In this document: piece after piece, positions 13,401 through 23,400 of the stretch | How the letters are laid out: each line of letters begins with the position of its first letter | How positions within the stretch are numbered: the stretch's first letter is position 1 | Origin: Amyelois transitella | Lineage: Eukaryota > Arthropoda > Insecta > Lepidoptera > Pyralidae | DNA: 64,000 nucleotides | Reading direction: 5' to 3' | Assembly: GCF_032362555.1 (NCBI RefSeq) | Contig: NC_083519.1 | Span: 4,171,501 to 4,235,500 of the forward strand | Made by a program: the position numbers and the translations under genes | Notes under the pieces: model-generated | What the model was told of the DNA's origin: nothing | The model's database searches: none | What the model saw: only the letters and a program-made list of their open reading frames with translations

Positions 13401-14866
13401 CCTGAGGAGTACGGAGGTAAAGCTGGAACAGTGGAGCAGATCAAACGATATTGGGTCAAACGTATCGAAGCCAAGAGGTGAGAATCAGATAGATTTATCA
13501 CAGTTTTATATAAGTAGTCTATAACATTGTCGCATTACAACGAGAAAAAAATAATGCGACAATGACCTGAATAAACGACTCCCTTCTAAACTTTGCTATT
13601 TTGTACTCTACATTATATTTTGGTTACGAAGACTCATGATGGGGAACTCACGCCAACTGGGATTATAGTCTTTTTTCATTTGATGTCACCAACTTATTTC
13701 ATTGTCGATTTTGTTATAGCGATTCGGTCGATTATGTTATACTATAATATTATATTATCTGAATCTCTTTTAATTTCCAAAGTTGATAGCAAGAGAAAAC
13801 ATGAGTAAAATATAAGCCACGATTCGCCCAGTTTTAGGTTATGTGTTAATGCTTGTATGTAATAGAGTGTATTTCATTTTTTCATGCAATCTAAACTCTA
13901 TCAACTTGCTCTCTTAGTTCTTAATAAAATAACGTAAGAAGTGATGAAAGCAAATGCATTAAGAAAAAATAAAAATCGAATAGGTCAAACGTTGGTAATG
14001 TTGACTCAACAAAGCAAACAAAACTCTTAAGTTTATGTTACTCAATAGATAATTGGCTACCGTTAGGAGAAGGAAATTTAATAATACCAAATGCAAGATA
14101 TGCGCAACGCGTTTAGTTTGGGCGATAACTTTCCCATCTATAATTGTTATAAAAGTTATTGAAACCTTTGAGAAAGTTATTTTCGCCAATCAATTTATCG
14201 TCCCAATTGATAGTAGGCCAATTCATATACACATCTTTTTTATTTTTTTTATTACATATCTTGGCATAGTGTGTGTGCCCGTTTCCTAATTCGCCTTTTA
14301 CGACATCCATTAGAAAGAAGACCAAAAGAAGACCATCCATTAGACCTTCGCAGGCGCCATGTCACTTTATTTTTCGTCATCAAGAGATGGAGTGATCCTA
14401 TTCTAAAGTGCCACTAACCACACGCACTTCTCAAGTTATACACAACAGGACAATTCATTTTATCTGTAGTGAATTTCACCATCAGCCTTTAATGATCCAC
14501 TACTGGGCATATAAGCCTCTCTCTGTCTTCGCCAAATTTCTCTCTCCTGCCTCTGTAGTAGGTACGGCACGCGCGACGCCGTTTGTATCGCGCTAAAAAC
14601 TACCGCTGTCCACACATAATAAAAAGCGAAATAGCGATATTTCGTTTTGCGCGCAATGAGAACGGCTACTGTAATCCAGTTCTTCCAGCAATTACTGACT
14701 AAAAGTTGTATACCAACGTATTTTTTATCTTTCCAGGGACTGGTTCCTCAGCAATGACCAGCGCTGGGCAGTGGACGAGGCCCTGCGACCCTCAAACTGC
14801 AAGGACGAGAGATCTGACAAGGCGCGGGATTTGCCTGGCTCCTTCCGATCACTCGCTTTGGATTAG
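4432..14866 (+). CDS. CRAL-TRIO domain lipid-transfer protein, gene 1 (six coding exons)
   Basis: Coding exons: 4432-4519, 6145-6304, 7105-7360, 11707-11817, 13341-13477 and 14737-14866 (TAG). All introns are GT-AG and the frame holds throughout, giving 293 aa. The family (alpha-tocopherol transfer protein, CRALBP, clavesin) is soluble and carries one hydrophobic ligand in a closed pocket. What I see: an N-terminal helical CRAL-TRIO-N region (about residues 10-75, with LLLRRFLASCGYSLE after the first intron), then the lipid-binding domain (about 95-240) with IHVINAP and the family hallmark LPEEYGG at 225-231, and a short tail ending GSFRSLALD. Length is typical for insect members, which often occur in clusters. 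A 3' splice site (TTTGCAG) lies just before the ATG, so there should be an upstream untranslated exon; I could not place it. Ligand is unknown. A candidate poly(A) signal AATAAA is near 16037. Confidence 0.9.
7410..7515 (+). mobile_element. LINE 3' terminal coding fragment, decayed
   Basis: Resembles the fragment at 11235-11372 (AGTTATGAACGTGGATGGAG compared with AGTTATGAATGTGGATGAAG), including a GATCATGGCAAGT-like block and an ATTTTGTCATGA end. Lies just inside intron 3 of CRAL-TRIO gene 1. Confidence 0.5.
8085..8213. repeat. Short repeat-like block with inverted GAGAGAC ends
   Basis: A GC-richer block beginning GTGTCTCTCTCAT and ending ATGAGAGACGC, with TTCCCGGGCAGATTG inside. The ends are inverted relative to each other, which suggests a small non-autonomous element. 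Only one copy is seen in this window. Confidence 0.45.
8760..8822 (-). repeat. SINE-C tail fragment
   Basis: Decayed minus-strand copy of the SINE-C tail (GATACCAACTCAACGAAAC and CGCTCGAAACTTATAAGGG). Confidence 0.4.
9745..9940 (-). repeat. Repeat B copy
   Basis: Minus-strand copy with ATAATCACGTCTCTATACC, CACATTCAGCTGAACGGC, AGAATCCCAAGTTTGTTAGG and the TTTTACAATATGCACGGGAA block, in intron 3 of CRAL-TRIO gene 1. Confidence 0.7.
11235..11372 (+). mobile_element. 3' end of a non-LTR retrotransposon (LINE) with TATG tail
   Basis: The frame VCRDRGKWKEVVSAYPSGKE ending in TGA is typical of the reverse-transcriptase polyprotein C-terminus in lepidopteran LINEs. It is followed by GTGATTTTATGTATGTATG and more TATG repeats (to about 11370). 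The rest of the element is absent, the usual 5' truncation. Confidence 0.7.
14270..14428 (-). repeat. Repeat B copy, rearranged
   Basis: Minus-strand 5' part: CGCCTTTTACGACATCCATT, then an interruption with CCATCCATTAGACC, then AGAGATGGAGTGATCCTATT and the CACTAACCACACGCAC end. Lies in intron 5 of CRAL-TRIO gene 1. Confidence 0.6.
14562..14670. repeat. Foldback mini-element, copy 1
   Basis: Shares GGCACGCGCGACGCCGTTTG, the ACATAATAAAAAGCGA block and a GCGCGCAATGAGAACGGC end with the copy at 52074-52201. Its ends are imperfectly inverted. Confidence 0.6.
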
Positions 14867-14870
14867 TGTG

Positions 14871-14950
14871 CATTCTTAACCCTCTAAGAAAGGAGAGGGT
14901 TCAAAAGTTATTTTAAGTCTACTTTCTTAACCCTCTAAGGAAAAGGGTTT
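14871..14950 (+). other. Two tandem stem-loops just after the gene 1 stop codon
   Basis: The motif TTCTTAACCCTCTAAG occurs twice, about 50 bp apart. Copy 1 forms a stem AACCCTCT (14878-14885) with AGAGGGTT (14894-14901). Copy 2 forms AACCCT (14929-14934) with AGGGTT (14944-14949). They begin about 12 nt after the stop codon, so they should lie in the 3' UTR. Confidence 0.6.
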
Positions 14951-17407
14951 TTAGTTTGACGTGTGTACCTGTATGTTTGTTTAAGGTATTTTAAAAGCGG
15001 TTTGTATGTAGATTTTTCGTTAGTTCTTTGAATAATGTGATTGGACGGGGTTCATTGGAAATGAAAAAAAAAATGATTTATTGATTTGTCAAGTAACCCA
15101 TAACAAAGCGTACTTATTCCAGTTTTCTTCTCAGATGTAATGCACGCAGTTCCAATTTTTAACTATGCAACTTTTCGCTTCATTTGATATAAATCGACGT
15201 ACATTCACACGTTAATCTAATATTAAGCAACAGTGCTATGTGAAGACTTAGATGTAAGTATAGATGTTAAGCAGTAACTTAGGCATATTATGTACGCCGG
15301 TCACAAATAATTATTTGTGAAACTGGAGTGAATGGGTGTGCTCTATTGAAAAGATTTCCGAAACTTTATATTGTTACTACCTAAACATAAGTTTTATTTT
15401 AACCAAATTTGTATAATAGTATCACTTCTATCTGGATTATAACACAAGGTACAACTGTCAACAAATATTCCAACATACAAAATTATCACTTGCACCATAA
15501 AAATACATGCAGTTTTATTAAACAGTCATATTTTCAGCAGATTAGGCAAAAAAGCGTGTCTCTTGACTCTATCAAGAGTTAGCGATACTTTACATATTTC
15601 CAAACGTAAGAAGGCGTGGGCCTTAATTTAAACGCTAATTTTAGTGTGTGGGGACTGAACTCTGATTATTATTAACATTTCTGTGGGAAGGTCCATCATT
15701 GTGTATTAATTTGAGCAAGAGATATCGTAATGACTGCAATGGTTGCTTAATGGACGTTTATTTCGGTAACTTTATACAAATAAGTAGAGACCGTACGTCT
15801 TAATTTATAAGTTATCGAAAATGGGTTTTGAGTGGCCTGTAAAATCTTAGTTGAAATTTAAAAAAATGGAACAAAGGTTTTTTTATTTAACTGTTATGTT
15901 CCCAGTTGTTATTTACGTACAATAACATCTTTTACCTAACTTTATACCTAAATTCTAAATAAGTATAACTTAGGTACTTTTTTCATCCCAAGAGATCTGG
16001 AATATTGTTTTATTCCTTAAAATATAGATTTTTGTAATAAATTATTCTAATAAGAAAACTTGTTAAAACTGTTTTCACGTCTTTTACCGCTATGGGCCAC
16101 TTAGAACTTAAATCGTAATATTTTCAAACAATCGTGACTTGTACATATATATATAAATAGATTCCCGCAGCGTTCAAAGATCTTTCTTTTTTCTACGTAT
16201 CTTTCTTAGTACGTATTAGTTAATTGAATCAATGATTTTTAAAATAACTTTGATAGGCAATACATGTTTTTACATAAAATAATAATTAAAGGCTTTTATA
16301 CTGCACTGCTAGTTACACAGCTTGGATCCACAGACTGGAATGGGCCGGAGGAAATTAGAACACATAACTTTGAAAGGAGGAAATGCTGACTTGCCAGATA
16401 TCGGATTACAGACACAAATTGAACAATGGTCTATGGACATGGCTACAAAATAACCCGACGTAATTCAGAATACCGATCAAGTTCTTTTCCTCTCTTCAAT
16501 ATTCGGCATATATAAGCCGCAAGTCGAGGAGTCGTAAATAATAAAAAAAATGTATATGTATATGTAATATACCAACAGAATGGATCAATACATAGTGGAA
16601 ATAGCTAAAGTGCACATAGACACGATAAAGTCTCTTGTGAAGAAAAACTAAATCAAGAACTAAGATGCGGATTATCGATCATCAGATTCTGTTTCGTATA
16701 GTTTCGCCATTGTTCCTGTAATGAACTTTCCATCCTAGCCACAAGATTATGACCGATGCCAAATGCTTTTACAGTCGCCTTTTAAGTTCTTCGGAGTAAT
16801 CAATATGAACATCGCTGGAATGTTTCACATTATAAAGTAAAAATCTCACTGCAAGTTCAAAGCCGTCAGTCAGTATACAAGTTATTTGGGATGACCACTC
16901 GTCACATGTCATTTTCTAAATCAATGATTCAATAACTCTAGAAAGTAACCTGTGGAGTATGTTGAAATAAATCTCGGTTAAGTACCCGTCGCTTGACCCG
17001 TGAATTGTCTACCTGACAGATTTATAATTTTAAAATAAAGTACTTTATAACAATTTTTATTCATTTTCTTATCCTGCAAAACATCTTTTAACATTCAACA
17101 GATAAGGATTTCCTGTATCTTCATCACTACAGAGTGACAAAATAAAAGAACCGTTAAAAGAAAAGTTTAAATAAGCCTTGCTTATCTTATCACAATATAC
17201 CTATTCGACTTAATCACAATATAAAACATACTATACAATTTTTTTTTCTACAAATATTACCCAATTCTTATACGCATCCTTTTTTTACAAGAAATATTTT
17301 TCCCATTTACAATTAAACGAACACAAGATAACTCTATCGTATTCTATTATTACATTTAAGTACACACCGATATATAAATATGCAATATAATTATTTATCT
17401 AACCTAA
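14951..17407. other. Spacer between convergent CRAL-TRIO genes 1 and 2
   Basis: Holds the 3' untranslated regions of both genes. AATAAA near 16037 is a candidate poly(A) signal for gene 1, and the reverse complement of AATAAA near 17056 one for gene 2. No further gene and no clear copy of the repeat families. Confidence 0.5.
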
Positions 17408-20400
17408 TCAATCGATAGCAAGGGTTCTGAAAGATCCATTCATAGTCTGGTCGGCGTTGCTCTTTGGTTTTTTCTTACTGTCCGCTGTCCACAAGCTGTC
17501 GTTTAAGAACATAGATCTGAAATTGATAAACGAAAATATCTTAACAATTTTTATTTTCTCATCTGAGCATGTTGAGGTTCTGTTTTCAGCAGTGGTGTCT
17601 CAAAGCTATTTTTGTAATTTTAAAGATAAAGCCGTATTTAATTAGTCTATCTATAAGCAGTCCCTGCCTAAATTTTATAATGATAGACTAATATATAACT
17701 AATTACAGTTCATAAGTTCTGATGCGAGTGAAAAATGCGTGGGGTAAGTAGAATACAACCTAAGACTTTTGACACGTTTGCGAGAATCTGATCGGAATAT
17801 TTTAAAATGGCTTCTACTGCAAGTTTAAGAATAGTAGATTCTTTATTGGGAACCACGCATGGCGTAGAGAAATACTTACTGTAATTTCGGAATATAAATT
17901 TCAAACATGTCGCCTCTTTTCCGAGATGATACCATAAAAATTAATCACAAAAAGTGGACCTGACTAATTTAACACTGGGCTGTGTAATAATAATTTGAGG
18001 ATCATAGGATCATACCTTTTCTCGTTAATAGCATCCACCCAAACCTTTTGTTCGTCCTTCAGGCATGATGCCTCTCCACCGTAGTCCTTAGGTAAATACT
18101 TTTTGTCCACGTATTTGCTGATGCCTTCAGAGTCACCGTGAAACTTAATCTGGAAATGAATTTTATTATTATTTAAAAAAAATTCTCAACATACCTCAAC
18201 AGAATCACAGAATATACAAGAGCACAAGGTATAGTGTCACAAAAGCTATAGGTACTATGAAGTAATTTAGAAAAACATGTCATGTCCTTAATGACAGCAA
18301 AAAAGTTGTATATTTTTTTGTCTTTCACTATATTCTAATAATCCCTGCTGCCCAGATCTAAAATATTTGAGAACGGTTGAGTTTCTTTCGATGTCGGCTT
18401 GTATCTAGTGCACGTATTCTGTTTTTCTGCAAACCCATATCAGCTATGTATGTATTAGTTAATGAAATCCCTTTATTTTTCTTGATCATTGTACACGCAA
18501 CAAACACTCAAATTAGGAACACTCGCTGTTGCACCCACTGCCATTACATTTCTTATTCCAAAAATATACGATATGTACTCACAATATCATTTATTTCCGC
18601 AGGTAGGATGGGTTTGACTAGTGCGTACAGTTTCTCGTAGTACGACGGACAATTGACCACATGCACTTCCTTCACTCGCACTGGCATACTTTCCTGAAAT
18701 TTATAAACATTTTTTTTATTTATTCTACAAATTGTAATAGGACTTTAGAGAACACTCAATAACCCACTTTTTAAGTTACGGTTAAATATGAATGACACTA
18801 TCGTAAATCACGATAATACTACATTGTAAACCACAGTAAGTATGCGAAAGTCAAATATAGTAGCTGAATGGCTCATAGCTACAGTAGTGTGTTATTTTCC
18901 AGCCACTCAACATTGCTTCTTTCTGTAAATTCTAAAAACGAAATACGTTGCGGATTCGTCTGTATAATAATAGGTATGTCACAATCAACTCATTAACTTA
19001 CAAGTAAGAATAACAGGAAATCTCTGAAGTACATGATGTTGACTTTGGTAATGATTTTCAGATGATAGTCCTTGATATCAAGCACGATGATATGGCCCTC
19101 AGGGAACTCTTTGTACTGGTGGTTCCTCAACCAGTAGTCGGCCTGGATGGTGAATGACTTCAATAAATCGTAGAATGAAAATTTCTCAAGAGCAGGGTCG
19201 TCCAATTGATGAATCAACATCTCGAATTTGCCAGCTTCGTATGTGGCTACTGATCTGAAAAAATTATATAAATTCTTTTTAGCTACGATTGCAAGCTCGT
19301 TGTAGATTTAAAACTACGTCTTTACTTAATTATTTTTTTTGGTAACTTTAGTGAGGTTTGACATTCAAGTTTCAATTTTGTTTAAATCCATCTGTAACTA
19401 AAAAAGGATATTTTGTAGATATATTGAAAGAGCTTTAGTTGTGTGGATTTCGGTAGGCAAGGTAAATAAAATCATAATAAGTTACTCTATTGATGTGGTC
19501 AAAAGAAATATTTTTCTGTGGACTTCTTAGGACTTAATTTGACAAACTAGTTCATTTCTCAATGCAAGTTTTTGTCAGGTATGCAACCAACCGTATACCC
19601 TTTGTGACTTTGTGAAATCTTGTACAATATTGCAGCATTACTTTGCCAGCTAAGAAGCATGTTAGGAAATCTCCATGTTTGTAGCTGGCAGCTGACAATG
19701 ACGACAACGAGATAGAAATATTATTAATTTTCCCTTGTCAAAGAAAAAATCAATATTTATATTGATTGTATTGTGAATTGTATTCAAAGCCACGGAAAAG
19801 AGGTTGTACCTACTTAAGTTGATTATAATCAGGAAGGTTTTATTATATTCCGTAAACTTGTTCCTACAAGACAAGGAAGCCTTGAAGGTAAAAATATTCT
19901 TTAAAAAATTTTGGTTTTCGGGTACCGGAATCAGGAAATTGATATTTTAAGTACATTCGAAGTTATTTTCATACAGATCTAAAAATAGGATGAATGACGC
20001 ATAATTGTAATTGTTAATGAATTAATTCCTGAAATTGTTATTTTAAATTCCTAAATTATTGGTCGGTTTTGAGAGGTTTTGAGTGGAATGATAATTTCAA
20101 CGTGAATTATCCCATATTAAAGAAGTTGTTGTATAAATCCTTTTTTTATGACTGCGACTGTACATATGTGTATGAAGTTTAACTGTACCGAAAGTACCAA
20201 GATGTAAACTTTCTTTCATAAAGATTTTCTTCAATTAATACAAATGCTATTAATTTTGGAAGTATTCGAAATGTACTTACGTAATTGAAAATGCTGTTTT
20301 TACTTGCTCGGAAAATGGATCCCTGCTCGTGTAGATTTCCTTCATCGAAGCGCGGCCCGTGGCGAATCTTTCAATGCACTTTTTGGTTGCTTCCAGACTA

Positions 20401-23400
20401 CCATAGCAGCTGTTAAGGAATTTCCATAGCATAAAGTCATCTGAAATCAAAATAAATTACATGACTTCAAAAATTGTGAACCGTTTTTTTCACAGAGAAG
20501 ATTTAATAATTATGTGAATACATTTACATATATATCTACTTATTATCACGTCTCCATCCCTTAAGGGGTAGACAGAACCAACAGTCTCACCGAGACTGAA
20601 AGGCAACGTGCAGCTAGTAGATATGGATTATTGATGGAATTGAAATTCAAATAGTAACAGAATCCCAAGTTTATTAGCTTTTCCTTTAGTCGCCTTTTAC
20701 GACGTCCATGGGAAATAGAGGGAGTGGTCTTATTCTTAAGTGCCGAGAATCACAAGACACATATCAATTTTTTATTTTTAACGTTGATTAGATTCATGTA
20801 CATTCTGCATGACCTTAGACTTTAAACTAGTAACTAATTTATTACTTTAGGGCCCTTTGATGTCTTTACCGCAAAGTATATTTGTAAATACATATTTGTG
20901 AATCACTACATAGTATAAAACAAAGTCGCTATTTTAGTCTGTTTGTCTGTATGCTTAAATCTTTAAAATTACGCAACGGATTTTGATGCGGTTTTTTGTA
21001 ACAGGTAGAGTGTTTCAAGAGGAAGGTTTTTATGTATAATTTTTTCCGAATTTTGCACCCGTGCGAAGCCGGAGCGGGTCGTTAGTTTTATATTAAAATT
21101 TCACGGTCGATGCGACAGGCGTTGTTCACACTGACCATTCAGAGAAACCAGTTCCCGAGGCCGACCTTCGCGGCTGCATGGCGTTTGTTGCTTACGTAAG
21201 TATCCAAGTACATTGACCACTGATATCCATAATTTTGGGCTCAATATATTTATGGTTAAGTTCGCGACGGCCACAGAACTAGATAGGCACATTTATTTAT
21301 TTATTTATCTTTATTAGGGAAACAAACAGTTACATGGTTGCCTATTCATATTATCTTAAACTATGATGCATAAACCAATAAAGTTTCCTCTCTTTACTAA
21401 TACATAGTATCGAAAAGACAAGGAAATTATTATATTAATGTGTGTTACATATAAACATATTTATTATTAATTCTAAATTGTATCCATTTCATATGACGGC
21501 CTCTGTGGCGCAGCGGTAGAACGCATGTCTGTGACACTGGAGGTCCCGGGTTCGAATCCGGGCCAGAGCATGATGAGAAAAGAACTTTTTCTGATTGGAT
21601 CCATATAAGTATTTATTTTAAAAAATAGTACCTCGTAACACAAGTCTCGAACTTACTTCGAGGCTAACTCAATATGTCTATTTTAGTAATCAAAGACTTT
21701 GATAAGTAAGTATGTAAATGTTTTAATTTTATCCATTGCAATTCTATTTTTAGGAGGCTGATATCGCAATTAGCAATTGTGAAGTATTGTCTTTACCAGA
21801 CTTAACATAAGCGACAAAAAACATTCAAACACAAAGCTTTAAAATTTGTATACCATGTTATAAGTAATAATTGATCGTATATTTTTCGGATTTATATAGT
21901 GTTTACAATTTTGTACACACACCTCAGTATAAGAGTCCAACTAGCCCAAGCTTTAATTTTTGCCAGGCACATAAAAGCAACCAGCGAAACGATAAATGTT
22001 ATAACGGAATAAGTTGGCGAAATATACTCTCCATATTAACGGTTCCTCATTCTACAAATCCCAACAACTGACTGGCAACCTGTCACTATTTGAATTTCAA
22101 TTCTATCATCAAGACAAAAAGCTGAACGTGGCCTATCAGTCTTTTCAAGACTATTGGCTCTGTCTACCCCGCAAGGGATATTGACGTGATTATATGTATG
22201 TATGCAGTAAAAAGTAGTACTTTTCTTCTCATAACTTTATGTCAATCTGCAGTTTACTATGGAACTATTTGTATTAAGTAATAAATAGACAAACGACAAA
22301 TTTTGCAGAAACGCCTGACAATTCGTGAACTGACATGGCAAAGCGTGGCCGTGTGAATTTTCGATGCACTATAGTTTTAAGGTTAAACACTACTGGTCTT
22401 CAAAATCAGATTATATCAAATTCATCTATAACAATAATATCTTAATAAAAAAATTTAAATCTTCATAAAAAACCATCAAAACTCTTTTCTAACATTACTA
22501 ATGATAAGTAGTTACACAATGTCAAAAACGTTTGCAGAGGTAATTTGACTTACGGAAGGTCAGGTTTAAAACTGGGCGCTAGTGGCACATTTGGTAGGAC
22601 GACGGATACAATAACGGCACTTATGAAAATTATAATCTAGACGTGGGAAGAAATAGTAGCGTTTATCTTATTTTAGAAAAATGGCCTTCCCATTACACAT
22701 CAAAACTTAGTGTGTATTAGACCGGTGGTGTAGATATTTTTTGTGGACTAAGGAAGATAATGATGTCTTAAATTATGAAGTAAATCCAGCTTCAAAAGTT
22801 TTCATATTCAAAATTCAAATTCAAAATTTTTATTAATTACTATAGGATACTATATATCGCTTATTAATTGTCAAAACGTATGGTTTAACAACATTGGTTG
22901 ACGTCAAATAAATTACTTAAAAACTAAGTTTACTGCCGCTTCCAAGGCGTCAGTGCAGAAAAAGCGGTAACAAACTGCACTGCAGCATTTTCTTCATCTT
23001 CTTCATACATACATATACAACCATACATACATATAGTCACGTCTATAAGATGCGGGGTAGGCAGATATAGAATAAGATTCAGATAGTCACTTTGCTAGCT
23101 AGCCCATCGCCTAAAAGAAGAATCCCAAGTTCCCCGTAGTCACCTTTTACGATATCCATGAGAAAGAGATGGAGTGGTTCTATTATAAAGTGTCGGGAAC
23201 ACGAAAGTGTCGATACACTTATTATATTATTTTTGTCCTACAACGAATGAACGTGCATATTTTATCACATTCTTTCAATATCTTCGTTAAGGCTGTGACC
23301 ACGAGAAGTGAGCGGTGGGTGTTGCACCTTTTTTGGTATGTTTACTTTGCTCGAATTGTAGATTTAATATATCCGCCTGTTTTTTGTTCTCCTAGACTTT

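Noticed and set aside
21497..21571. tRNA gene
   Set aside because: The B box is perfect but the acceptor and anticodon stems do not pair, and the sequence continues into a known SINE body; it is a SINE head.
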